Shown in pieces: positions 8,697-17,086 of a stretch of DNA of 64,000 bases (positions within the stretch are counted from its first letter, which is position 1; each line of letters opens with the position of its first letter). The DNA is from Vibrio penaeicida. Its GTDB lineage: Bacteria > Pseudomonadota > Gammaproteobacteria > Enterobacterales > Vibrionaceae. Under the pieces are notes generated by a model that worked only from the letters and a program-made list of their open reading frames with translations, was not told the DNA's origin and did not search any database. Location: positions 20,294 through 84,293 of the forward strand of contig NZ_JAUYVM010000023.1 of NCBI RefSeq assembly GCF_030689305.1, given 5' to 3'. The translations under genes and the position numbers were made by a program.

Positions 8697-9197
8697 TCAA
8701 TCATCTTGATGACGCTCTGCAAATTTTTCAGCACACTTAGCGGCTTTTTCTTGTTGTAGTTCTTGAAGTTTGACCTTCTGTTCTGCCGTTAGGATGCTCA
8801 TGGCTTTATGCTGTTGTTCTAGCATTTTTACACGCTTTTCCGTTTGGGCATCTACCATTTTTTCGGCCAACTCTTGCGCTGTATATTCATCGAATGTATC
8901 CGCTAATAGCAATTGCTGGATGTCTTGTTGATACGATTGCATCTTAGCGAACATTTCTTCTGATTTGCCTTTTCGATGATTTCTGGCGTCGTCTCGCAAT
9001 TGTTTGAACTGCGTCTTTTGATCATCAGTAAAGTCAAGTTGGCGAAGCACACGTTTGTCCATGCCCATACCGCATTTTCCTCCGAAATCGTAACCACCTT
9101 TGTGGTGCCCTTTACCACCAAAAGCCCATGCACTCGCGCTGCCTAAAACTAAAGGAAGTGCCGCTGCCATTAGAACCATTTTTTTAGCTAGTTTCAT
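8697..9197 (-). CDS. cpxP: Periplasmic Cpx modulator CpxP (LTxxQ family)
   Basis: CpxP damps the sensor kinase CpxA in the periplasm and helps clear misfolded proteins. I choose the ATG giving MKLAKKMVLMAAALPL because GAGG lies 8 nt upstream. This gives 166 residues, the E. coli length, and a clean signal peptide ending ASAWA. An upstream in-frame extension would run through the CpxR boxes and lacks a signal start. The mature protein is helical with the two LTxxQ-type motifs of the family, FTDDQ in the first half and LTAEQ near the C-terminus. It is divergent from cpxRA, as in E. coli. Confidence 0.93.
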   Translation of the reverse strand: MKLAKKMVLMAAALPLVLGSASAWAFGGKGHHKGGYDFGGKCGMGMDKRVLRQLDFTDDQKTQFKQLRDDARNHRKGKSEEMFAKMQSYQQDIQQLLLADTFDEYTAQELAEKMVDAQTEKRVKMLEQQHKAMSILTAEQKVKLQELQQEKAAKCAEKFAERHQDD

Positions 9198-9281
9198 AAT
9201 TGTATCCTCGATCGTCATTGGAATTCGTTTTGTGTGCTGTGCTGCTTTGGCAGCGCTTGAGGATAGAATACGAACTGGGTT

Positions 9282-9317
9282 GTAAAGCAACGTGAAGAAA
9301 GCGTAAATCAACGTAAA
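9282..9317. promoter_or_regulatory. Two tandem CpxR boxes between cpxP and cpxR
   Basis: The first box is gtaaagcaacgtgaa (9282-9296) and the second is gtaaatcaacgtaaa (9303-9317). Both fit the CpxR pattern GTAAA-N5-GTAAA; the second is perfect. Their starts are 21 bp apart, two helical turns. They lie in the divergent promoter region and explain Cpx autoregulation and cpxP induction. Confidence 0.88.
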
Positions 9318-9380
9318 GAGTTCTGGTTACTCAGTAAATGTGAGTATCATGAAGATAGAAAAACCGTAAGTGAGGCAACA

Positions 9381-10073
9381 ATGGCACATATACTATTAGT
9401 GGATGACGATACAGAATTGACTAGCCTACTCAGTGATATTCTGACCTTTGAAGGCTTTCAAATAAGCCAAGCCTGCGATGGTTTAGTCGGGCTTGAATTA
9501 GTGGATGAAAGTGTCGATTTAATTCTTCTGGATATCATGATGCCTAAGCTCAATGGCATGGAGATGCTTAAGAAATTACGTGCAAACTGGCAGACTCCAG
9601 TACTGATGCTCACAGCCAAAGGTGAAGAAATAGACAGAGTCATTGGGCTTGAATTAGGTGCCGACGACTACCTGCCTAAGCCATTTTCAGATCGTGAATT
9701 GATGGCACGCATTCGCGCTATTTTAAGGCGCACTCAAACATCTGACACAAATACCAGCAAAGATCCAGAATGCATTGCATATCAAGATTTGAAAGTCTTC
9801 CCAGGTAAACAAGAAGCGTACTGTGAAGATACCTTGCTTGACCTCACCACCACTGAGTTTGCGTTGCTTAGCCACTTTATTACGCACCCAGGTGAAACCC
9901 TAACGAAAGAAATGCTCAGTTTAGACGTACTGGGCAAGCGCTTAGCACCGTTTGATCGCGCGATTGATATGCATGTATCAAACCTTCGCAAAAAAATCCC
10001 ATTACTTAGCGACAACAAACCTCGAATTAAAACGCTACGTGGTCGTGGGTACATGCTGGTGGAGGCAGGGTAA
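9381..10073 (+). CDS. cpxR: Envelope-stress response regulator CpxR
   Basis: CpxR is an OmpR-type regulator that activates genes for envelope protein folding and degradation when phosphorylated by CpxA. It has 230 residues. The receiver domain covers about 1-115 with the acidic pocket DDD at 8-10, phospho-acceptor D51 in LLLDIMMPKLNG, and K in LPKPFSD near 101. The C-terminal winged helix (about 130-228) includes LTTTEFALLSHF and ends RGRGYMLVEAG. Its stop TAA overlaps the ATG of cpxA by one base, indicating translational coupling. Confidence 0.97.
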   Translation: MAHILLVDDDTELTSLLSDILTFEGFQISQACDGLVGLELVDESVDLILLDIMMPKLNGMEMLKKLRANWQTPVLMLTAKGEEIDRVIGLELGADDYLPKPFSDRELMARIRAILRRTQTSDTNTSKDPECIAYQDLKVFPGKQEAYCEDTLLDLTTTEFALLSHFITHPGETLTKEMLSLDVLGKRLAPFDRAIDMHVSNLRKKIPLLSDNKPRIKTLRGRGYMLVEAG

Positions 10074-11485
10074 TGCGGTTGCGTCTTTTTTCTAGCTTAT
10101 ATGGGCGAATTTTTGCCATTTTCTGGCTTACGATGTTGCTGGTATTGATCGCGGTTTTAATTTTACCTTTTCTTGATCCACGCCAGCCTCATGATATTCC
10201 AAAAGATCATCTTAACCGGATTGCGCAATCCGTCAGTAAGTTAGAAGAAAGGTACGCTAATCACCCAAACATACAGGACGTTGCAAGAAAGCTAGCAGAG
10301 AGAGAGGGGAAACATCATGGAAAGCGCCCTTTGATTTATCTGACCGACTTGGAGGGAAATTTGATTACCCGAGAACGAGGTCCGATTCGAAAAGCAATGC
10401 AAAACTACATCACCGAACTGGATTTAACCCGAACTCAGCCCCAGCAAAAATTGTATGGTCGCATGATGGTGGCAGGTCCATTCCCAGCAAAAATAGCAAA
10501 TCAAGACGTCTTGCTATTCAACGCCATGAGATGGACTCAGACACCGCCCTTTTTACTTCAGCTGTTCGACAAACCCTTGCAGTTACTTTTTGCTGTTATG
10601 GTTGCTAGCACCCCTCTTTTACTCTGGCTTGCGTGGGCGCTTAGCCAGCCTGCTCGACGTTTGGAAAAAGCCGCTAAGCGGGTTGCTAAAGGAGAGTTTA
10701 TCGCTGATCCTGGTTTGGAAAAAGGCACCCGAGAATTTCAACAAGCAGGAGCCAGTTTTAACCAAATGGTTTTGGCTGTTGATCAAATGATCACTGGTCA
10801 ACAAAGGTTGTTATCGGACATTTCTCACGAACTTCGATCCCCCCTTACTCGGCTGAGAATGGCGAATGCACTCGCGACCAGAAAACAGGGAGAGAGTGAC
10901 GAGCTTAAGCGCATTGATACCGAAGCCGAACGTTTAGAGCAGATGATCAGCGAACTCTTGGAACTGTCACGTATGCAAGTGCACAGCCACGAAAATAGAG
11001 AACGTCTTTCTGTTGTTGATCTGTGGGAAGAGATATTAAAAGATGCGCAATTTGAAGCAGAACAAAAAGGTAAAGTGCTGCGATATGTTTCTTTCCATCA
11101 TGAATCCGAGCGTGATAGCCCCTTACCTAACACCTATATTTACGGTAATCCCAATTTATTAATGAGTGCGGTGGAAAACATCGTTCGAAACGCCATTCAT
11201 TATGGTAACCAGAATATCCAAGTATCGATTGTACTTCATGGCAGTGAACTACAGATTGACGTCGATGATGATGGTAACGGTGTGCCAAAAGAAGAACTGG
11301 AAGACATTTTCCGACCTTTCTACCGAGTTTCAACCGCCAGAGATCGGCACTCTGGAGGTGCAGGTTTAGGCTTGGCTATTACAGAAAGCGCGATTCGGCA
11401 GCATAATGGAACCATCAAAGCACACCCCAGCTCTCTTGGGGGAATGAAAATGTCTATCCGATTGCCCGTTAGCGAGCATTCATAA
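10073..11485 (+). CDS. cpxA: Sensor histidine kinase CpxA
   Basis: CpxA is an inner-membrane kinase/phosphatase that senses periplasmic misfolding. It has 470 residues. One transmembrane helix lies near 13-33, a periplasmic domain near 40-165, and a second helix near 167-188. HAMP follows, then the dimerisation domain with phospho-acceptor H252 in DISHELRSPLTRLR. The ATPase domain shows the N box VENIVRNAIHYG, the G1 box DVDDDGNGVP and the G2 box GGAGLGLAI. It is the second gene of the cpxRA operon and partner of CpxR. CpxP, encoded divergently, is the known inhibitor. Confidence 0.96.
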   Translation: MRLRLFSSLYGRIFAIFWLTMLLVLIAVLILPFLDPRQPHDIPKDHLNRIAQSVSKLEERYANHPNIQDVARKLAEREGKHHGKRPLIYLTDLEGNLITRERGPIRKAMQNYITELDLTRTQPQQKLYGRMMVAGPFPAKIANQDVLLFNAMRWTQTPPFLLQLFDKPLQLLFAVMVASTPLLLWLAWALSQPARRLEKAAKRVAKGEFIADPGLEKGTREFQQAGASFNQMVLAVDQMITGQQRLLSDISHELRSPLTRLRMANALATRKQGESDELKRIDTEAERLEQMISELLELSRMQVHSHENRERLSVVDLWEEILKDAQFEAEQKGKVLRYVSFHHESERDSPLPNTYIYGNPNLLMSAVENIVRNAIHYGNQNIQVSIVLHGSELQIDVDDDGNGVPKEELEDIFRPFYRVSTARDRHSGGAGLGLAITESAIRQHNGTIKAHPSSLGGMKMSIRLPVSEHS

Positions 11486-11542
11486 TCTCAAAAAATTGAA
11501 TTTATATGCCTTTTGGGTATATATCCCTACTATTCACAAGTT

Positions 11543-11561
11543 GATAACGATAACAATTATC
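11543..11561. promoter_or_regulatory. Fur box upstream of sodA
   Basis: The sequence gataacgataacaattatc matches the Fur consensus GATAATGATAATCATTATC at 16 of 19 positions. It lies 35 bp before the sodA ATG, so repression by Fe-Fur is expected. Confidence 0.8.
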
Positions 11562-11595
11562 ATTACATTATTACGTAACAATAAGGAGAGTAATA

Positions 11596-12207
11596 ATGTC
11601 ACACACATTCCCAGAACTACCGTACGCATACGACGCACTGGAACCGTACATCGATGCAAAAACAATGGAAGTACACTACAGCAAGCACCACCGTACGTAC
11701 TTTGACAAATTCACGGCAGCAATCAAAGGTTCTGATCTAGAGAACCAATCTCTAGAAACCATTTTTGATTCTATCTCAAGCCAAGCACCAGCCGTTCGCA
11801 ATAACGGTGGCGGTTTCTACAACCACGTTGTGTACTGGAACTGCATGGCGCCTAACGCTGGTGGTGAACCACAAGGCGATCTAGGCAAAGCGATCACTGA
11901 AACATTCGGCAGCTTTGATGCGTTCAAAGAGCAATTTGCTCAAGCTGCAATCAACACATTTGGTTCTGGCTTTGCTTGGTTGATCGTAAAAGATGGTAAG
12001 TTGGTTATTACTTCAACCAGCAACCAAGACAACCCTCTAATGGACGTAGCGGCTGATCGCGGTGAACCTGTTCTAGCGCTAGACGTATGGGAACACGCTT
12101 ACTACATCAGCTACCAAAACCGTCGCCCTGAGTACATTGACGCTTGGTGGAATGTTGTGAGCTGGGATGCTGTTGCACAAAACTACGCAGCTGCTCTAGC
12201 AAAATAA
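11596..12207 (+). CDS. sodA: Superoxide dismutase, Mn-type
   Basis: It converts superoxide to hydrogen peroxide and oxygen in the cytosol. It has 203 residues. Metal ligands are H27 (VHYSKHH), H77 (YNHVVYW) and the Asp/His of DVWEHAYY near 165-170. Discriminating positions favour manganese: GGG before YNH, and Gln in TSNQDNPL where Fe enzymes usually have Ala. The WNCM segment after the second histidine looks more iron-type, so cambialistic use of Fe is possible. The Fur box upstream fits the classic pattern in which MnSOD is made when iron is scarce. A Shine-Dalgarno AAGGAGAG is present. Confidence 0.93.
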   Translation: MSHTFPELPYAYDALEPYIDAKTMEVHYSKHHRTYFDKFTAAIKGSDLENQSLETIFDSISSQAPAVRNNGGGFYNHVVYWNCMAPNAGGEPQGDLGKAITETFGSFDAFKEQFAQAAINTFGSGFAWLIVKDGKLVITSTSNQDNPLMDVAADRGEPVLALDVWEHAYYISYQNRRPEYIDAWWNVVSWDAVAQNYAAALAK

Positions 12208-12243
12208 ACAGAACATAGAGGCGACATAACGCCTTACAGTATG

Positions 12244-12273
12244 AAAGAGTAAGCGCCTTGCTTGCTCTTTTTT
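12244..12273 (+). terminator. Rho-independent terminator of sodA
   Basis: The hairpin AAAGAGTAAGC-gcctt-GCTTGCTCTTT runs into a T-rich tail 37 bp after the sodA stop. Confidence 0.75.
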
Positions 12274-12318
12274 CTTCCTCCATAATGCCCTTCACTCAAC
12301 TCATTCATAAGATTTGTC

Positions 12319-12795
12319 ATGCTGGATATCGTTTTATTTGAGCCTGAAATTGCCCCTAATACAGGCAACATCATTCGCTTGTCCGCCAACTGTGGTTCAA
12401 ACCTCCATTTGATCGAACCATTAGGTTTTGATTTTGAAGAGAAGAAAGTAAGACGTGCTGGTTTGGATTACCACGATCTTGCCCGTGTAAAGCGCCATGA
12501 AAACATGGAAGCATTCATCGAATACATGGAAGAGCGCGGCGAAGATTACCGCTTGTTTGCGTGCACCACAAAAACCACAGGGCACCACGTAGACGCGAAA
12601 TTCAAAGATGGCGATGTACTGATTTTTGGCCCCGAGTCGCGTGGGCTTCCAGCGGACTTCATTGAAAGCCTTCCGATGGAACAACGTATCCGAATTCCTA
12701 TGATGCCAGACAGCCGCAGTTTAAACTTGTCTAACGCGGTCGCCATTATTGCATTTGAAGCATGGCGCCAGCTTGGATTTGAAGGCGCGTTATAG
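12319..12795 (+). CDS. trmL: tRNA (cytidine/uridine-34-2'-O)-methyltransferase TrmL
   Basis: TrmL is a SPOUT-class enzyme that 2'-O-methylates the wobble base of certain leucine tRNAs. It has 158 residues, close to E. coli TrmL (157). Motifs are PEIAPNTGNIIRLSAN at the N-terminus (RNA/AdoMet site), FGPESRGLP in the middle and IPMMPDSRSLNLSNAVAI at the C-terminal trefoil knot, which binds AdoMet. It stands alone between two terminators. Confidence 0.95.
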   Translation: MLDIVLFEPEIAPNTGNIIRLSANCGSNLHLIEPLGFDFEEKKVRRAGLDYHDLARVKRHENMEAFIEYMEERGEDYRLFACTTKTTGHHVDAKFKDGDVLIFGPESRGLPADFIESLPMEQRIRIPMMPDSRSLNLSNAVAIIAFEAWRQLGFEGAL

Positions 12796-12840
12796 CTGTA
12801 TTCTATCTAACAACTGTATTCAATCTAACAACAGATACAA

Positions 12841-12873
12841 AAAAAGATGAAGGCAATCACCTTCATCTTTCTT
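12841..12873. terminator. Terminator between trmL and fxsA
   Basis: The hairpin AAAGATGAAGG-caatca-CCTTCATCTTT has A-rich left and T-rich right flanks. It can serve trmL (plus) and possibly fxsA (minus). Confidence 0.75.
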
Positions 12874-12914
12874 GTTTCTCGTCATCAATGAGCTTTAAAC
12901 CATAAGGTTAACCC

Positions 12915-13430
12915 TTAATTTAAGCGATTACGGTCGTCATCATCCTTACGCTGGTATTCCCCTTCAAACGTATTTCCCTGAGAAGAATCACCGCGCTGGA
13001 AAGGATCTTGTTCAAATGGGTTCTGCTGATGAAAACCGCCTTGCGCGTGAAAACCACCACCATTCCCGAAGTTTTGAACCTTTACTTTGCTCATCAACTG
13101 CTTGGCAATAATTGCTCGCGGTGCAGGTAATAACACAAGCATACCTAGCGCATCGGTCATAAACCCTGGAGTAAGAAGAAGCACACCAGCCACAGCCAGC
13201 ATGACACCTTCAACAATTTGCTGAGCAGGCAACTCACCTTGCTGAAGCCGATTTTGAACAGACATCAGTGTTTGAAGCCCTTGGCTACGAACCAATGTCG
13301 CACCGACAAACGCCGTCAGTAAAACTAAGCCTATGGTCGTCCAAAAACCTAAAAAACCGCCTACTTGAATAAATAAGGCAATCTCGATAATTGGAACGGC
13401 AATAAAAAGCAGTAAAAGTATCGGAAACAC
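12915..13430 (-). CDS. fxsA: FxsA family inner-membrane protein
   Basis: The E. coli homologue, when overproduced, relieves exclusion of phage T7 by the F plasmid; its normal function is unknown. The protein has 171 residues and several hydrophobic helices: an N-terminal one (LLLLFIAVPIIEIALFI), a second near 28-48, and a pair near 75-105 including the family signature LLLTPGFMTDALG. The tail from about 120 is hydrophilic and rich in Gly, Gln, His and Asp. It lies next to aspA, as in E. coli, but is transcribed divergently. Confidence 0.9.
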   Translation of the reverse strand: MFPILLLLFIAVPIIEIALFIQVGGFLGFWTTIGLVLLTAFVGATLVRSQGLQTLMSVQNRLQQGELPAQQIVEGVMLAVAGVLLLTPGFMTDALGMLVLLPAPRAIIAKQLMSKVKVQNFGNGGGFHAQGGFHQQNPFEQDPFQRGDSSQGNTFEGEYQRKDDDDRNRLN

Positions 13431-13711
13431 AAGTCCTCCTGTTGCAATTACAGTCAGTGTATTGCTTTGCTAAACAAACAACAATTGCTTACCTCAAACT
13501 TATGTTGTGATCCCAGTTAACTTCTGTAAGAAATGTTGACAACTCAATGACTCAAAAGGTGATCGGGCTACTATTTTTATGCCACCAATTCGATACTATG
13601 GACACAACATCAGGACCGATTTACAGCCGTATACTCTGATGAATGGATTCTTAAAAACAGATGTGGCTAATTCAACATCAATACTTACAATAAAAGTCTA
13701 AGGATCCTGTT

Positions 13712-15166
13712 ATGACTAAGACGTTCGATCTTAATCACACCTCAACTCATGCTGCGACGCGTATCGAAGAAGATCTCCTCGGTCAACGTCACGTTCCTTC
13801 TGATGCCTACTACGGTATTCACACGCTAAGAGCCATCGAAAACTTCAACATTTCCAGTGCCACCATCTCTGATGTCCCAGAATTTGTGCGCGGTATGGTG
13901 ATGACAAAGAAAGCTGCCGCATTGGCAAATAAAGAGCTCGGTGTCATTCCGTCTGAAGTCGCCAATCCTATTATTCAAGCTTGTGATGCCATTTTAGAAA
14001 CGGGCAAATGCATGGATCAATTTCCATCTGACGTCTTTCAAGGCGGTGCTGGCACCTCCGTAAACATGAACACCAATGAGGTGATAGCCAACCTCGCGCT
14101 GGAATTGATGGGCAAAGAAAAAGGGCAATACGAATTCATTAACCCGAATGATCATGTCAATAAAAGCCAGTCGACCAACTGCGCGTACCCAACGGGTTTT
14201 CGCATCGCCGTGTACAACAGCGTAAGCAAACTAGTGGACGCCATTGAATACCTCAAAGGGGCGTTTGAACTGAAAAGCCAAGAGTTCAATGATGTCCTTA
14301 AAATGGGTCGAACTCAGCTGCAAGATGCGGTGCCAATGACGGTTGGACAAGAATTCCACGCTTGGGCGGTGACCTTAAATGAAGAAATTCGCAATCTTCA
14401 GTACACTTCTAAACTGCTATTGGAAGTCAACATTGGCGCAACGGCAATCGGCACAGGGTTAAACGCTGCCGAAGGCTATCAAGCGTCTGCGATCAAGCAC
14501 TTGGCACAAGTAACGGGGTTAGACTGCGTTCCAGCAGAAGATTTAATTGAAGCCACCTCAGACTGTGGTGCATACGTGATGATACATGGCGCCTTGAAAC
14601 GACTCGCCGTGAAGCTGTCTAAGATCTGTAATGACTTACGCCTGCTGTCTTCAGGGCCTCGCGCCGGTTTCAACGAGCTCAACCTACCTGAATTGCAAGC
14701 AGGCTCATCCATTATGCCTGCCAAAGTAAACCCTGTTGTGCCTGAAGTGGTTAACCAAGTATGCTTCAAGGTTTTGGGTAACGACAACACTGTCTCTTTT
14801 GCGGCTGAGGGCGGACAATTGCAGCTCAACGTGATGGAACCAGTTATCGCCCAAAGTATGTTTGAATCTTTGGAAATTCTAACCAACGCCTGCGTTAACT
14901 TACGCGATAAGTGCATCGATGGCATTACCGTCAATAAAGACGTTTGCGAAAGCTATGTTTATAACTCTATTGGCATTGTCACTTACCTCAACCCATACAT
15001 TGGTCACCATGAAGGTGATATCGTAGGGAAAATCTGCGCAGAAACAGGTAAAAGCGTAAGAGATGTGGTGCTAGAAAGAGGCTTGCTCACAGAAGAAGAA
15101 TTGGACGATATCTTCTCAGTGGAGAATCTTATGCACCCTAAGTACAAAGCCAAACGATTTAACTAA
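13712..15166 (+). CDS. aspA: Aspartate ammonia-lyase (aspartase)
   Basis: It cleaves L-aspartate to fumarate and ammonia, feeding anaerobic fumarate respiration. It has 484 residues, slightly longer than E. coli AspA (478), with a short extra N-terminus before RIEEDLLG. The fumarase/aspartase superfamily signature GSSIMPAKVNP is near residue 330. Other conserved blocks are GAGTSVNMNTNEVIAN, NPNDHVNKSQSTN and MGRTQLQDAVP. dcuA follows on the same strand and imports or exchanges C4-dicarboxylates, so the two form a functional unit. The 281-bp region before the gene should contain its promoter; I see no clear FNR or CRP site. Confidence 0.97.
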   Translation: MTKTFDLNHTSTHAATRIEEDLLGQRHVPSDAYYGIHTLRAIENFNISSATISDVPEFVRGMVMTKKAAALANKELGVIPSEVANPIIQACDAILETGKCMDQFPSDVFQGGAGTSVNMNTNEVIANLALELMGKEKGQYEFINPNDHVNKSQSTNCAYPTGFRIAVYNSVSKLVDAIEYLKGAFELKSQEFNDVLKMGRTQLQDAVPMTVGQEFHAWAVTLNEEIRNLQYTSKLLLEVNIGATAIGTGLNAAEGYQASAIKHLAQVTGLDCVPAEDLIEATSDCGAYVMIHGALKRLAVKLSKICNDLRLLSSGPRAGFNELNLPELQAGSSIMPAKVNPVVPEVVNQVCFKVLGNDNTVSFAAEGGQLQLNVMEPVIAQSMFESLEILTNACVNLRDKCIDGITVNKDVCESYVYNSIGIVTYLNPYIGHHEGDIVGKICAETGKSVRDVVLERGLLTEEELDDIFSVENLMHPKYKAKRFN

Positions 15167-15169
15167 ATG

Positions 15170-15195
15170 AATGGGACCAGTGGTCCCATTTTGTT
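15170..15195 (+). terminator. Terminator after aspA
   Basis: The hairpin AATGGGACC-agt-GGTCCCATT is followed by TTGTTTT. It separates aspA from dcuA and may allow partial read-through. Confidence 0.75.
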
Positions 15196-15210
15196 TTCTG
15201 CCTAATGAGT

Positions 15211-15236
15211 TTTGCTGACAATGTTTGCTGACAATA
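15211..15236 (+). repeat. Tandem 13-bp repeat upstream of dcuA
   Basis: TTTGCTGACAATG at 15211-15223 is followed directly by TTTGCTGACAATA at 15224-15236, identical at 12 of 13 positions. It lies about 165 bp before dcuA. Function is unknown; it may be a recent slippage duplication or paired protein sites. Confidence 0.6.
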
Positions 15237-15401
15237 GCGCCAATTAGCACAAGTTTGTTTTATATCAGTCCTATTACACCTAGCCATCTGCTATAGTCTG
15301 CGCCGTTTTCAGCATTCTATGAATTTTTATGCTGATTTTTATCCTTCTTTTTCCAATGAAAGGGGGATTTTCCACTTGGAATTTAAGATAAGGTACGACG
15401 T

Positions 15402-16703
15402 ATGATTATGGTCGAGTTGTTAGTAGTCCTGCTCTTTATTTATTTAGGAGCAAGAATCGGAGGCATCGGCATTGGATTCGCTGGTGGTGCAGGTGTCGTA
15501 GCGTTAACCATGGTGCTGGGTGTCCCAGCTGGCAATATTCCTGTCGATGTCATCTTGATCATTGCATCGGTCATTACTGCGATTGCTGCAATGCAAGTGG
15601 CAGGCGGTATGGATTGGTTGGTCGATCTGGCTGAACAGTTTCTTCGAAAGAACCCAAAACACATTACATTTTATGCCCCGGTTGTTACTTACCTAATGAC
15701 ACTGTTAGCCGGAACTGGGCACACAGCATTTTCCACATTACCGGTGATCGCTGAAGTGGCAAAAGAGCAAGGCGTTCGTCCATCACGCCCACTTTCCATC
15801 GCTGTGGTAGCTTCTCAAATCGCCATTACCGCTTCGCCTATTTCAGCGGCAGTGGTGTTTTTCTCTGGCATTCTGGAACCACTCGGAGTGGGTTACCTAA
15901 CGCTACTGGCTGTGTGCATTCCAACCACGTTCGTAGCGTGCATGGTCGGTGCATTTGTGTCTAACTTCCTAGGCAGCGAGCTAAAGGATGATCCTATTTA
16001 TCAGGATCGTTTGGCGAAAGGGCTAATCAAAATGCAAGGTACGCAAAAGCGTGAAATCTTGCCCACAGCAAAAACCTCCGTTTATATCTTCTTTGCGGCC
16101 ATTGTTGCGGTTGTCGCGTACGCCACGATGATTTCAAACGCTGTGGGTTTAATTGAAAACCCCGCGATCGGTCGAAACCAAGCCATTATGGCGTTAATGC
16201 TGACCGCTGCCACCGCTATTGTGATGATCACTAAAATCGATGCTTCGAACATTGCCAACGCCGCAACGTTCAAATCTGGCATGAGCGCATGTGTGTGTGT
16301 GCTTGGTGTTGCTTGGCTTGGTGATACCTTCGTTTCAAGCCACATCGACCAAATCAAAGATCTGTCGGCACACATTCTTGAGCAATACCCATGGATGCTT
16401 GCCATTACCTTGTTCTTCGCATCAATGTTGCTTTATTCGCAAGGTGCGACCACCACAGCTTTGATGCCAGCAGCATTAGCGATTGGCGTTGCACCATTAA
16501 CAGCCGTGGCGTCTTTTGCGGCAGTTAGTGCTTTGTTTGTTCTGCCAACTTACCCAACACTACTGGCCGCAGTCGAAATGGATGATACTGGCTCTACTCG
16601 AATTGGGCAGTGGGTATTCAATCACCCATTCTTCATCCCAGGTGTCGTCACCATTACAACCGCTGTTGCCTTAGGCTTTGCCTTTGGCGGTATGATGATT
16701 TAA
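15402..16703 (+). CDS. dcuA: Anaerobic C4-dicarboxylate transporter DcuA
   Basis: DcuA is an inner-membrane exchanger of aspartate, fumarate, malate and succinate. It has 433 residues, the E. coli length, and is almost entirely hydrophobic with 10 or more membrane helices. Family segments include the start MVELLVVLLFIYLGARIGGIGIG, seen here as its first 20 or so residues, the central LLAGTGHTAFSTLPVIAEVA and the later SMLLYSQGATTTALMPAALA. It lies downstream of aspA with a terminator between, so it probably has its own promoter in the 235-bp gap. Confidence 0.95.
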   Translation: MIMVELLVVLLFIYLGARIGGIGIGFAGGAGVVALTMVLGVPAGNIPVDVILIIASVITAIAAMQVAGGMDWLVDLAEQFLRKNPKHITFYAPVVTYLMTLLAGTGHTAFSTLPVIAEVAKEQGVRPSRPLSIAVVASQIAITASPISAAVVFFSGILEPLGVGYLTLLAVCIPTTFVACMVGAFVSNFLGSELKDDPIYQDRLAKGLIKMQGTQKREILPTAKTSVYIFFAAIVAVVAYATMISNAVGLIENPAIGRNQAIMALMLTAATAIVMITKIDASNIANAATFKSGMSACVCVLGVAWLGDTFVSSHIDQIKDLSAHILEQYPWMLAITLFFASMLLYSQGATTTALMPAALAIGVAPLTAVASFAAVSALFVLPTYPTLLAAVEMDDTGSTRIGQWVFNHPFFIPGVVTITTAVALGFAFGGMMI

Positions 16704-16718
16704 TCATCACAAAAGTTT

Positions 16719-16748
16719 GGAAAGGAGCGCACTGCGCTCCTTTTTTTC
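16719..16748 (+). terminator. Rho-independent terminator of dcuA
   Basis: The hairpin AAAGGAGCGC-act-GCGCTCC is followed by a run of seven T, 17 bp after the stop. Confidence 0.9.
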
Positions 16749-16765
16749 TTCTGCTAAACGCAATG

Positions 16766-17022
16766 ATACCCAAGTGACCTCAATATGCAGGATTCAGAGC
16801 TCTATCGCCAACCTCAGTCCTGGCCTCTCTATTTAAACCCATCCTATCAAAGCTTTTTGACGATGAAAGTAGGCAAAAGATAGGCTCCCAAGGGCGAGAT
16901 TGCTTAGCTTTTATGCTGCGTTATCGATTTTTGATTTAGAACTACTAAATTGACAAATCAATGCCTTGCCTAAAAACCAAGCAATACTCGCTGAACCTAG
17001 CATATTGAGGTTACTTGGGTAT
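16766..17022 (+). repeat. MITE-like inverted-repeat element, copy 1
   Basis: This 257-bp element has 23-bp terminal inverted repeats (16766-16788 and 17000-17022) matching at 22 of 23 positions. The left end begins ATACCCAAGTGACCTC and the right end finishes GAGGTTACTTGGGTAT. The interior is about 210 bp and has no transposase. A related copy lies at 38319-38604 in opposite orientation; a 32-nt core block (16915-16946) matches it at 29 of 32 bases. It fills most of the dcuA-dsbD gap. A non-autonomous mobile repeat is the likely reading. Target-site duplication is not clear. Confidence 0.8.
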
Positions 17023-17086
17023 ATGATGAAACTTATTGCGCCTCTATCAGGTCTGATAAGGTATTCATTTTTTGACAAGTAATGTA

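Noticed and set aside
9198..9311. Longer N-terminus for CpxP
   Set aside because: It would cross a CpxR box and hide the signal peptide; the internal ATG has a proper ribosome-binding site and gives the family length.
13431..13711. FNR or CRP site upstream of aspA
   Set aside because: Only half-matches such as TGTGAT are present; none has both halves.
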